Source: an uncultured Clostridia bacterium (GTDB lineage: Bacteria > Bacillota > Clostridia > Christensenellales > UBA1242). Taken from it: 41,510 nt of DNA. The position numbers and the translations under genes were made by a program. The stretch is from the NCBI GenBank assembly GCA_944383355.1, contig CALWPF010000014.1, forward strand, positions 1-41,510. Direction: 5' to 3'. Below are positions 20,597-28,548 of the stretch, one piece after another (positions within the stretch are counted from its first letter, which is position 1; the number at the start of each line of letters is the position of its first letter). The notes beneath the pieces were generated by a model. The model was not told where the DNA came from, ran no database searches, and saw only the letters and a program-made list of their open reading frames with translations.

Positions 20597-21439
20597 TTAA
20601 TTGCTAGTTTTTACTTTATCCTCATCTGACTTCCCTAGATTAAAAGCCTTCATAATTTCCTCCAAGGATTCTTTTGGAGTCAGTGCGTCTTTTAAACTAA
20701 AGCCACTCTCGCTTTCGTTAAGGGCATCAGTAAACTCTTTTGGTGGGAACAATAAATCTGGCCCTGCTTGTCCCATACTCTCGGGTAAAGTAATCTTTTC
20801 ACCAGACAAAAATCTATCAGCTAGTGACATATGCTCGGTTGAATTGCCAAAACTAGAACGCTCAGTAACACTCTGCAGTCGTCTGCCTTCCTCATCATAT
20901 TGGACCTTTACCTCAGTCTCTTTTAGTGCTATACTAGGGTCTAATTTACCATTTGTATCGACTGTAGGTATTTTGTGTTGCATTCTCTCCAGTACAGACT
21001 GACTATATGTACGCCCCCCACTAGGCGTACGTTGAGACTCAAGAGTGATAGTGAGTGCGTACTGAAAGTCTCCAACCAAATCATCAATCTCACTATTAGG
21101 AAAAGCACTACCAAACTTTTGCCTCAATTCATTAAGCAGACTCTCCCACTTGCGATAAAGTAACTGCACTCGCTTTATCTCCAAGTCATATACTGCCCTA
21201 GCGGACTTTTCTATCTCACCGGACTTTTGCACAGCTAATACCAAAGCTTTTGCTATTTGTTCCTCACGGCGTTTATAAAACTCTATCTTATTTTTTAGCT
21301 CTTGCGCCTCTTTTTTCATTGCTTCCATACGCTCATTTTGGCGACGACTACGAGTTTCATTCTCCACCCTTATGCGTTGCAAATATTCATCCACCTCTCG
21401 AGGTGAATAACCATTTTGCTCACGAGAAAAATTTTCCAT
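20597..21439 (-). CDS. DivIVA-like coiled-coil protein
   Basis: A 280-residue soluble protein. The N-terminus (residues about 3-22) reads FSREQNGYSPREVDEYLQRI, which resembles the DivIVA membrane-binding motif (G-Y-x-x-x-x-V-D-x-x-L). A charged coiled coil follows to about residue 110, and then a less ordered, acidic C-terminus. DivIVA-family proteins bind curved membrane and organise division or polar growth. The ATG is preceded by AGGGG. It starts 19 bases after the lgt stop, so it is co-transcribed with lgt. The family call is moderate because the motif is short and the C-terminal half is unfamiliar. Confidence 0.6.
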   Translation of the reverse strand: MENFSREQNGYSPREVDEYLQRIRVENETRSRRQNERMEAMKKEAQELKNKIEFYKRREEQIAKALVLAVQKSGEIEKSARAVYDLEIKRVQLLYRKWESLLNELRQKFGSAFPNSEIDDLVGDFQYALTITLESQRTPSGGRTYSQSVLERMQHKIPTVDTNGKLDPSIALKETEVKVQYDEEGRRLQSVTERSSFGNSTEHMSLADRFLSGEKITLPESMGQAGPDLLFPPKEFTDALNESESGFSLKDALTPKESLEEIMKAFNLGKSDEDKVKTSN

Positions 21440-21458
21440 ACTACACCCCTATAGGTAG

Positions 21459-22553
21459 TTAATTTTTATCTGGTTTTTCTGCATTATTTTGCTCAATTTT
21501 CTCATCAGTCTCTTGTATATCAGTTTCTTTCTCTTTGCCTTCTCCTGCAGAATCTTTTGTCACTTTATCTTGATTGGATTTATCGGCATCTTGTGCCATA
21601 ACGTCATTAGTTGATGTATCTAATTTGGATTTTTTTGTTTTATTCTTTTTGCTTGGAACATCACTAGCCCCTGCTGTCACACTACCTTCAACAACAGGCT
21701 TTGCCTCTGTAATTAAAGCCTCGGGGGGTGATACAGACTGTTCCACTACATCTCCAACTCTCTCGTTTGGTGGGTCACCAGAGCTACTTAACGCTATATA
21801 ACGAGGTTTCTTTGTATTTTTTACGACAGTATAGATTGCAAAGGCTATTCCTGCCAACACCAATAACAAACTCAATAATTGACTAACACGGATACTCCCC
21901 CACATCAATGAGTCCATGCGCAAACCTTCAATAAAAAATCTAACGATACCGTAAAGTATGAGATACCCAGCCAATACTATACCATTCCAATTTACCCTGC
22001 GCAACAGTATCACTAAGATTACACATATTATCAAGTCGCAAATACTTTCGTAAAAAAATGTCGCCTGATGCCATTCCCCCAAATTTTCTATGTACACAGC
22101 ATATGGGAAAAATTGCAGTCCAGGGTCTGTTACTAAATTACCATACGCCTCTTGATTAGCAAAGTTACCCCATCTACCTATAGCTTGCCCCAAAATCAAA
22201 CTAGGCATTACTAAGTCAGCAAGTTTTATAAAATTCTTTTTCCTGACCACACAATATAGTATAGCACCAAGAGCGCCACCAATTACTGCTCCATATATCG
22301 CTATACCTCCATTCCAAATAGCAAAGGACTCCCAGCCCCAAGGTCCACCATTAAATATCAAAAAATACAATCTAGCACAAATCACGGCTGGTGGAAATAA
22401 CCACAAAATCAACTCAAATGGGTCATCTCTAGTGAACCCTCTTTTGGGTGCATTCCAACATGCTAGTGCAATAGCAGCCACAATACCTAGTGCTATAATA
22501 ATACCGTACCAATGCACATCTATGCCAAACAAAGTAAAAGCAATTGGATCCAT
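21459..22553 (-). CDS. lgt: Prolipoprotein diacylglyceryl transferase with long charged tail
   Basis: Lgt moves diacylglycerol from phosphatidylglycerol to the lipobox Cys of prolipoproteins in the membrane, before signal peptide cleavage. The core has about seven hydrophobic helices. The signature GQAIGRWGNFANQEAYG lies at residues 122-138, with the catalytic-site Arg at 127, and the Firmicutes form WNGGIAIYG is at 80-88. After the last helix (about residue 253) a hydrophilic tail of about 110 residues, rich in Lys, Asp, Glu, Ser and Thr, has no match I know. Start: GAGGGGG then ATG. Promoter 22584-22612. The lipoprotein at 6835-8724 is an obvious substrate. Confidence 0.95.
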   Translation of the reverse strand: MDPIAFTLFGIDVHWYGIIIALGIVAAIALACWNAPKRGFTRDDPFELILWLFPPAVICARLYFLIFNGGPWGWESFAIWNGGIAIYGAVIGGALGAILYCVVRKKNFIKLADLVMPSLILGQAIGRWGNFANQEAYGNLVTDPGLQFFPYAVYIENLGEWHQATFFYESICDLIICVILVILLRRVNWNGIVLAGYLILYGIVRFFIEGLRMDSLMWGSIRVSQLLSLLLVLAGIAFAIYTVVKNTKKPRYIALSSSGDPPNERVGDVVEQSVSPPEALITEAKPVVEGSVTAGASDVPSKKNKTKKSKLDTSTNDVMAQDADKSNQDKVTKDSAGEGKEKETDIQETDEKIEQNNAEKPDKN

Positions 22554-22583
22554 TAGATTCCCCCTCTAGTAGTTTGATAATTT

Positions 22584-22612
22584 AGTATAGTCCAATTCTT
22601 GTATTTTGTCAA
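22584..22612 (-). promoter_or_regulatory. Strong promoter of lgt
   Basis: TTGACA, 17 bases, TATACT on the minus strand, about 30 bases upstream of the lgt ATG. It likely also drives the divIVA-like gene. Confidence 0.7.
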
Positions 22613-22687
22613 TTGATAAGTCCTAGCAAATATCTAATTTCGCTGAATACTAAAGACAAATAATAAACTAAACTTATTCAACATAAA

Positions 22688-22721
22688 ACAAAAAGCCTAT
22701 TAGCAAAACTAATAGACTTTG
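22688..22721 (-). terminator. Terminator after the 332-aa membrane protein gene
   Basis: CTATTAG and CTAATAG form a seven-bp stem, extended by AAAG/CTTT with one mismatch. A TTTTTG tract follows on the minus strand. It starts six bases past the stop at 22727 and lies upstream of the lgt promoter. Confidence 0.65.
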
Positions 22722-22726
22722 TATAA

Positions 22727-23725
22727 CTAAGGTCTAGGTGCTGGAGCCGGTGTAACAGCACTAATACTAGGCTCGTAATTCGCCTTTAATGTATCACTCA
22801 TTGCCTCAACCTCTGACCTATCCAAAAATGTTGCAGTCTGTGTAACTTCCACACCAGCAGCATTTTTACTAACAACTACCATGTCAAAAGGATAACAACC
22901 ACTAATCAAATCCTTGGCATTCTCTACCACTTTAATCTGGTTAATCATACCTTCAATCTCATTATCAGATATCATCTCTACAACCAAATTGCCATTGGTA
23001 TCCAACACTTTTACCCATGTATCCTGTGGTCTAGACATACTCAAATCTGCATCGGCATACAATGTACTACGATCAACTTTTTGCCTCAATTCATTGTAAG
23101 ATTGAGCAATCTCCACATAGTTGCGACTAGGGTGACTCCTTTTTGTTGGTGTAGGCCTAGTCTTTGGAGCAACACTACTAGTATTAGTAGCATTCTCGAG
23201 AGCCTCATTTGTACTACGCAATTTATTAAATTGCTCTTGAGTAAAGATACCCTTTTTGATACATTTGTTCATCACTTTGTTTAATCTCTTGGTATTGTTT
23301 GCAAACTCTCTTTGATTCATAGGTCGTTGCTTTACAATTGTCCTATCTAGCCACTTTTTGAGCGGATTCCAACGACGAGTGCGTTTTTGTCCAGTCACAT
23401 ATCTCTCATAGAGTTTTACCAATTTTTGACACTGACGGTCTTTCCTACCAGCTAACAACCATGTCCCAGCACCTGCAACAGATAGCACCCCTGCTATACT
23501 TGCACCAAAACCATAAGCTGCCCACAAGTATGTAGTAGCATAACTACTAATAGCTAGACCTAAACCACCTAGTCCGAGTGCTAAAAATGCAGCAAATGCT
23601 ACAGCACCACCAAAGGCTATATAGCGGTAACGCTTAAAATTGATACCACTGCTGTTGATCAACTCATCTAGCTTCTCTACTTGAGCCTCTTTGGGATCAG
23701 TATATCTATCTAAATATTGAGCCAT
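22727..23725 (-). CDS. Two-helix membrane protein of unknown function
   Basis: A 332-residue protein with hydrophobic helices at about residues 38-60 and 68-96, rich in Gly and Ala, then a basic region (Arg/Lys/Trp, about 97-145). The cytoplasmic-looking C-terminal half contains a Pro/Thr/Ser-rich spacer near 190-200 and a mixed alpha/beta part near 230-315, ending in a Pro/Ala tail. GGAGG lies seven bases before the ATG. It is monocistronic with its own promoter and terminator. I do not recognise a family. Confidence 0.7.
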   Translation of the reverse strand: MAQYLDRYTDPKEAQVEKLDELINSSGINFKRYRYIAFGGAVAFAAFLALGLGGLGLAISSYATTYLWAAYGFGASIAGVLSVAGAGTWLLAGRKDRQCQKLVKLYERYVTGQKRTRRWNPLKKWLDRTIVKQRPMNQREFANNTKRLNKVMNKCIKKGIFTQEQFNKLRSTNEALENATNTSSVAPKTRPTPTKRSHPSRNYVEIAQSYNELRQKVDRSTLYADADLSMSRPQDTWVKVLDTNGNLVVEMISDNEIEGMINQIKVVENAKDLISGCYPFDMVVVSKNAAGVEVTQTATFLDRSEVEAMSDTLKANYEPSISAVTPAPAPRP

Positions 23726-23777
23726 TTTATTACCTCCGTATATAGAGAAATTCCACCCTCTCTCATATCTCGCAGAT

Positions 23778-23806
23778 ATTATACCACAAAAAGGGCATCA
23801 ATGCAA
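23778..23806 (-). promoter_or_regulatory. Promoter of the 332-aa membrane protein gene
   Basis: TTGCAT, 17 bases, TATAAT on the minus strand, about 50 bases before the ATG at 23725. Confidence 0.6.
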
Positions 23807-23826
23807 TACCCAATTTTAATTTTTTA

Positions 23827-26172
23827 CTAACTATTCTTACTACATCGTGCTACATCATAGACAGTATCACTAAAATACCGTGGCGGAACAGCATTAATAT
23901 CAATAGCGGCAAGCTTTGTAGTTTTATATGTATCTTTAATCTTTATAGCACTATCAATTTTATAAAACCTCAGCTCTCCGAGCATAGTTTGCTGACCTCG
24001 AACGTCCTCTGCCACGGGTGCAAAATCTATCTCTGCTAACAAACCCAAAGCTTCATTAACTGTCAACATAGAGTTTGTTTTACCTAGGTAAGCAGGTACC
24101 CCCTCACGCCAACTCAATTGAGTTAGACGATCTAAAAAATGGTCAAAGTCCACTATTGTGCCATTAAATCTTGTCACAACCGAAGAAAATTTTGTCAAAT
24201 TATCAGCATGATAAACATCTCTATTTAATTGATTAAATGGAACAAAACTGGGACGAAAAACCTCACTCCATTCTTGTCCATTATTTTCCACAGGGTGAAA
24301 GATACCTACTTCACCTTGATCCTCTTTTAGATTTTTGTACATTACTAGAATATTGCGTTTACCCTTTGTAACACTAAACACACTAGCTATATTATCACCA
24401 AGATATATCGCCCATAATACACCTTCCGCTATTGTGGACAAGATTGGATTTTTTAGCAAAATATTCTCAAAATCACTAATACTCCAACGGCGATTATTAT
24501 AAAATGCGCTCTCCAATCTATTTGATTGCTTTGCGATTTCTCTTAGTATAGCATCTTTTTTGTTATTTATTTCATTTTGTTTTTTTGCTGAAAGAGTGTC
24601 AAAATCCACATCTTGGGGTCCAGTTACCTCAATAGATTGCCCATCAAGCAATTCTATTTTAAACTCACCCAATGGGGTGTCAATAGATGCTACTCTGCTC
24701 TCTGACAATCCATATGTAGGCACCAATCTATCACAAAGAGATTGGTATTCTTCTATACTCACTCTATTGTTTTTGCGCATACTTTTTAGTAACTCATCTA
24801 CCATTTGTGGATAAGCACGAACATTTTGATCTATTGCCAAAATCCAATCTTGCAAATCAGCACTCCTAACAGTGGTAACAATGTCTAATAATTGCTGAGT
24901 AATCGTTGTGTCACCCTTATAAAATTTTGTAAACAACTTAGCAACAGCGTCAGCCAACCTAGGTGCAGTAAATAGTCTGGATACAATCACAAGTGCCCAA
25001 TCATCATCTGCAGCACCACACTTTATGTATTGGTTCAATATATCATCAGCCAAAGCTTCCAAAGATTCCACGCTACAAAACTCACTAAAATAACTGAGTT
25101 CTCCTACTGCTTTGTAAGAACATAACTCTATGTATTTGTTGATTAACATCTGCGTTGCATTCTTTAAAACTGATTTATTTGATATTGATATCAAGTCTGG
25201 ATATTCACTCAACTTTTTGCCTAATACAGTATTATCCTCAAATTGGTACTTGTTGACAGCCTTGTTAAACTGTGCGAGAGAATGTATATTAGATTTAAAA
25301 ACTACATCAACTTTATCCAAAATCATACGCTTTAGTTCGGCAGACTCTATAACGTGATATATATTCTCCAACTTGGCAGATATGTTTTTTTCATCGCTAA
25401 ACAACAAGAGTATTTGTACATAGGTATACATATCCAAATTATTTGAGGACTTGGCCTTTTCTATACACTTAATGGTTTCATCACTGTGTTGTTTCAAAAA
25501 TATGCCTACTATATCTCTACAACTTTGATAATCTCTGTATATTCTAACAGCACTATTGAGTGTTGTGTCATCATCAACATTATACCAATAGTCCAAAATA
25601 GCGACACTTAAAAAAGCAAGATTTTGGGTCAAATAATTGCCCAAGTCAATTTTATTTTGCCTAATCATATCTGTCATAAAATCGCAAGCTGGTCTACGCC
25701 ATTTGGATATAGGTTCATTGGCATTACAAGTAATAGCATTAATAATCAATGGTAAAATCTCTTCAACTGAAATTTCACTAAATTTTACAGCCTCAATAAA
25801 CCTATCAAACGAACGCTCCGCCATACTGAATTGAGATGCGTTTGGGCTACTAAAAACAGTATTGCAAACATGATTAACAAAAGCTCTATCAAAAAATTTA
25901 TAAATTAGACTATAATTTTGCGCACGCAAAAATAGATGTAAAAATCTATACAAATTAGTCTTGTAATCTTCATCAAGTAACAATAAGTTTGATAAACTAT
26001 TAACCTCACTAGCCAATATATCGACTGCACCAAAATCTTCCCAATTGGGTTCATCACAATTAGCCAAGTCACAAATATAAACTGTCATATCTGTAGCTAA
26101 TACCTCATTGGTATTACTCTTTTGCCACAAATTATCCAAAACTTTCTCCAAATTCTCAATCTTACTCTGCAT
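23827..26172 (-). CDS. DUF4132-like large soluble protein
   Basis: A 781-residue protein without membrane helices. The N-terminal two thirds are helical and repeat-like (HEAT/ARM style). Residues from about 555 show features I associate with DUF4132: a KDAILREIAKQSNRLESAF helix, then NNRRWSISDFENILLKNPIL, VGIFHPVE, and FVPFNQLNRDVY. DUF4132 proteins often accompany WGR-domain or MolR-like proteins, but their function is not settled. I start at the ATG at 26172, not the GTG 12 bases upstream, because that GTG overlaps the GAGGTGG ribosome site. It has its own promoter. No WGR domain or partner is nearby. Confidence 0.65.
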   Translation of the reverse strand: MQSKIENLEKVLDNLWQKSNTNEVLATDMTVYICDLANCDEPNWEDFGAVDILASEVNSLSNLLLLDEDYKTNLYRFLHLFLRAQNYSLIYKFFDRAFVNHVCNTVFSSPNASQFSMAERSFDRFIEAVKFSEISVEEILPLIINAITCNANEPISKWRRPACDFMTDMIRQNKIDLGNYLTQNLAFLSVAILDYWYNVDDDTTLNSAVRIYRDYQSCRDIVGIFLKQHSDETIKCIEKAKSSNNLDMYTYVQILLLFSDEKNISAKLENIYHVIESAELKRMILDKVDVVFKSNIHSLAQFNKAVNKYQFEDNTVLGKKLSEYPDLISISNKSVLKNATQMLINKYIELCSYKAVGELSYFSEFCSVESLEALADDILNQYIKCGAADDDWALVIVSRLFTAPRLADAVAKLFTKFYKGDTTITQQLLDIVTTVRSADLQDWILAIDQNVRAYPQMVDELLKSMRKNNRVSIEEYQSLCDRLVPTYGLSESRVASIDTPLGEFKIELLDGQSIEVTGPQDVDFDTLSAKKQNEINNKKDAILREIAKQSNRLESAFYNNRRWSISDFENILLKNPILSTIAEGVLWAIYLGDNIASVFSVTKGKRNILVMYKNLKEDQGEVGIFHPVENNGQEWSEVFRPSFVPFNQLNRDVYHADNLTKFSSVVTRFNGTIVDFDHFLDRLTQLSWREGVPAYLGKTNSMLTVNEALGLLAEIDFAPVAEDVRGQQTMLGELRFYKIDSAIKIKDTYKTTKLAAIDINAVPPRYFSDTVYDVARCSKNS

Positions 26173-26199
26173 AATGATATCCACCTCTAATCTAGGTGT

Positions 26200-26228
26200 A
26201 TTGTAGCAGATAAAGTGAATTTAGACAA
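26200..26228 (-). promoter_or_regulatory. Promoter of the DUF4132-like gene
   Basis: TTGTCT, 17 bases, TACAAT on the minus strand, 27 bases upstream of the chosen ATG. Confidence 0.55.
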
Positions 26229-26244
26229 GTAAATGCTCCCATTT

Positions 26245-27084
26245 TTACATCACTGTACGCAATGTAGCCGTAGCTGGATAGACTAACAATAGCCTTTCCA
26301 GCTCTTGCTCATCTATATGACCAATAACACTCAAATCATCACCTAATACAGTAAACTGAGTAATCGTATTGGGTGAGGTTTCCCTAAATAACTTGTATAA
26401 TGTAGTATCACAAGGTACTGCAACATCACGAATTTTTATGCCCTTATTGATACGCTGGATTTTATCACTGATAGTGCTGACTCTAGTATAATGAGAGGTC
26501 TTGTCCTCTAAAATACTTGTAACAAACAAAAATCCACCAAACATCAGCAATGTATAATTAGGCACAAAAAAAGTGGTCACAACAAATCCTACAATTAGCC
26601 CTGCAGACAAGGATATTCCCAATACTCTTACAATCTTTTGGGCTGAATTGCGTGTTTTTTTGATACTCAGTAAAGCAAGTAATACTCTACCTCCATCTAA
26701 TGGATATATTGGTAAACAATTTACTACTGCTGTTACAATATTTGCCCATACAAAGTAATCTGTATACGCATAAGTTGTTGGGAATACCCACCAAAGTGCA
26801 ACACCAACTGTAGCAAGCAAAACATTAAACAAAGGTCCTGCTATGGCAATCCAGATTTCGTCACGATAATTAAAGTAAACATTGCTACCAGATATACTTG
26901 CCCCATGTGGCATTAAAGTTATTAAATTTAATTTGTATCCAAATCTATATGCTACTACTGCGTGAGCAAGTTCGTGTAAAAGTATTGTTACTAAATATGC
27001 CAATAATAACCAAAATTGCCCCATATAGATTAAAATACATACCAAAACCAAAAAGAGAGGGTGTACAGCAAATTTTATACTCAT
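26245..27084 (-). CDS. M50 site-2 protease, SpoIVFB-like
   Basis: A 279-residue membrane metalloprotease that cuts substrates within the membrane. The zinc motif HELAH lies at residues 37-41 in a helix, and the third ligand region NCLPIYPLDGGR at 122-133, with Asp130. Several further helices lead to about residue 195. The C-terminal 75 residues resemble the CBS-like regulatory part of SpoIVFB. In endospore formers SpoIVFB activates sigma-K. The ATG overlaps the stop of the 48-aa ORF (ATGA) and has no separate ribosome site, so translation is probably coupled. It is the last gene of the minD-minE operon, an order known from Firmicutes. Sporulation itself cannot be judged from this window. Confidence 0.88.
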   Translation of the reverse strand: MSIKFAVHPLFLVLVCILIYMGQFWLLLAYLVTILLHELAHAVVAYRFGYKLNLITLMPHGASISGSNVYFNYRDEIWIAIAGPLFNVLLATVGVALWWVFPTTYAYTDYFVWANIVTAVVNCLPIYPLDGGRVLLALLSIKKTRNSAQKIVRVLGISLSAGLIVGFVVTTFFVPNYTLLMFGGFLFVTSILEDKTSHYTRVSTISDKIQRINKGIKIRDVAVPCDTTLYKLFRETSPNTITQFTVLGDDLSVIGHIDEQELERLLLVYPATATLRTVM

Positions 27085-27227
27085 TCTAGCCTAGCATTTT
27101 CAAAATTACTTAACTCTTGAGCAACTTTTTTTATTGGATTACCCTCTCCCATAAAATCCAACAAAAACATTACTATAAAAGTTAATGCAACGGTTAATAC
27201 AATAGGATACAAATCAGCAAATTTCAT
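27081..27227 (-). CDS. 48-aa single-helix membrane protein between minE and the M50 protease
   Basis: A short frame begins at the ATG at 27227, with GAGGAG upstream, and ends in a TGA that overlaps the protease start. The product has one hydrophobic helix (residues about 7-25, PIVLTVALTFIVMFLL) followed by an amphipathic charged tail. ATGA overlaps on both sides (with minE upstream and the protease downstream) show it is a translated member of the operon. In Bacillus the protease is partnered by SpoIVFA. This protein is far too small to be SpoIVFA, but its position suggests a regulator, anchor or accessory subunit. That role is inference. Confidence 0.75.
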   Translation of the reverse strand: MKFADLYPIVLTVALTFIVMFLLDFMGEGNPIKKVAQELSNFENARLE

Positions 27228-27475
27228 AACTCCTCCTCTGGTACTATCCCCATTATTTTTATTCTCCTAGCACGCACCTTGCATCTCAACACATACTCTC
27301 CATTCTCAATATCTATCCTAGATAAAACATCTCGAGGTACTATTTCTAGATAGTTACTAAGTACAGAATACAAATCATTTTGCAAAATGTCTCTCAAGCG
27401 CTCTGGCTCAAAACGCTTATCATTGATTAGTACTTGACGCAATCTATTTTCGGCATTCTTTTTTTGTGTTAAAAT
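27224..27475 (-). CDS. minE: Cell division topological factor MinE, ATT start proposed
   Basis: MinE stimulates MinD ATPase and sets up the pole-to-pole or polar Min gradient that places the division ring. The C-terminal dimerisation part reads DVLSRIDIENGEYVLRCKV, close to known MinE. The usual N-terminal pattern K-N-x-A-x-x-R-L (here KKNAENRLRQVL) lies upstream of every ATG, GTG or TTG start in this frame except a TTG that falls inside the motif. An in-frame TAA comes just before. The only sensible start with the GGGAGG site (nine bases away) is ATT at 27475, giving 83 residues, the normal family length. It overlaps the minD stop by seven bases. A TTG start at 27442 would give 72 residues without the motif and without a ribosome site. 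Confidence 0.85.
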   Translation of the reverse strand: MLTQKKNAENRLRQVLINDKRFEPERLRDILQNDLYSVLSNYLEIVPRDVLSRIDIENGEYVLRCKVRARRIKIMGIVPEEEL

Positions 27476-28263
27476 TTTTGTTTACCTCCCATCAACGCAC
27501 TGAGTATTCTAGGCCGGCTAGGTTTGTAGTTGTACAATCTAACTTTACCAGAAATAATACTCTGAGCCAATAAACCAAATGCCATATTCAATTCATCATC
27601 AATATCAAATACTTTGCCATTTATGCTAGCTTGACTACTCAACTCATCTGATTCTGGTATGATGCCTACTAGAGGCAAATTGAGACAATCAGCTATAGAC
27701 TCAGCCGAAAGCATTTTGCCGTGGTTAACCATATCTCCCCTAATCCTATTGACTACTAGGCTCACTTGACTGATATTTTGTGCACTCAATATGCCAGCAA
27801 CTTTATCAGCATCTCGAATAGCACTGATGTGAGGAGTAGTGACAATCAAAGCCTCTCCAGCAGAATATATCGCTCGATAAAATCCCACATCTATACCTGC
27901 CGGACAATCAATTAATATGTAATCAAAATCATTATCCAATCTGCACACAATATTCCTTATATCTTTGCTAGTAATCTTGCCAGAGTTGTAAGTATGTGCT
28001 GTGGGTAAATAATAGAGATTGAGGCATTGCTTGTCCTGTATCAATGCCTGCCTAGTCCTACATTTTTGCTCAGCTATATCAACTATATCGTAGACTACCC
28101 TTGACTCAATCCCTGATGCAACATCTAAATTATTCAATCCTATGTCTACATCAATTAATACCACACGAGCTCTACGCTCTGCCAATTGCATACCTAGATT
28201 GGCAACCAGTGTTGTTTTACCCACTCCTCCCTTGCCACTAGTTACTACAATTTTGCGTGCCAT
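27469..28263 (-). CDS. minD: Septum site-determining ATPase MinD
   Basis: A 264-residue ParA/MinD-type ATPase that binds membrane as an ATP dimer. The deviant Walker A KGGVGKTT lies at residues 9-16, followed by LIDVDIGLNNLD (near 40) and the DYILIDCPAGID motif (near 115). The C-terminus ends GKQKF and lacks an obviously long amphipathic helix. I start at the ATG at 28263, which has AGGAGGTGA eight bases before it. A GTG four codons upstream is part of that site. The C-terminal codons contain the GGGAGG site used by minE. No minC gene lies beside it. Confidence 0.93.
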   Translation of the reverse strand: MARKIVVTSGKGGVGKTTLVANLGMQLAERRARVVLIDVDIGLNNLDVASGIESRVVYDIVDIAEQKCRTRQALIQDKQCLNLYYLPTAHTYNSGKITSKDIRNIVCRLDNDFDYILIDCPAGIDVGFYRAIYSAGEALIVTTPHISAIRDADKVAGILSAQNISQVSLVVNRIRGDMVNHGKMLSAESIADCLNLPLVGIIPESDELSSQASINGKVFDIDDELNMAFGLLAQSIISGKVRLYNYKPSRPRILSALMGGKQKF

Positions 28264-28303
28264 AGTATGTTTCACCTCCTGCAGTCCTAACAGGCAAATA
28301 GTA

Positions 28304-28319
28304 TTTGAATATATTCAAA
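28304..28319. promoter_or_regulatory. 16-bp perfect palindrome upstream of minD
   Basis: TTTGAATATATTCAAA is a perfect dyad about 40 bases upstream of the minD start. A second hairpin-forming sequence (AAGAGAATA with TATTCTCTT, about 28322-28352) lies just upstream of it. Both would sit in the promoter or leader. An operator is possible; no regulator is known. Confidence 0.35.
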
Positions 28320-28411
28320 AAGTAAAGAGAATAAGTATTACCTATTCTCTTTTCGACAAATGTTTTCGCAAAATGACTGCTACTGACAAATAATATTAAT
28401 ATTACAGTTTC

Positions 28412-28509
28412 AAAAGGATAAAATCCTCATTTACAACAAATATTCAAATATATAGCAAAATATCCCATCAAAAAAAATTGTTAATTTGCTAAATAAAAGG
28501 ATAAAATCC
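28412..28509. repeat. Two copies of a 15-bp direct repeat between minD and the mreB-like gene
   Basis: AAAAGGATAAAATCC occurs at 28412-28426 and again at 28495-28509. Each copy is itself a small dyad (GGAT-AAA-ATCC). The 83-bp spacing is close to eight helical turns. No gene lies between minD and the mreB-like stop, so these may be protein-binding or transcript-end signals. Confidence 0.5.
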
Positions 28510-28548
28510 AAAAATACGCAATTTTATTAAGCAAATCAGTTTGGGTGA

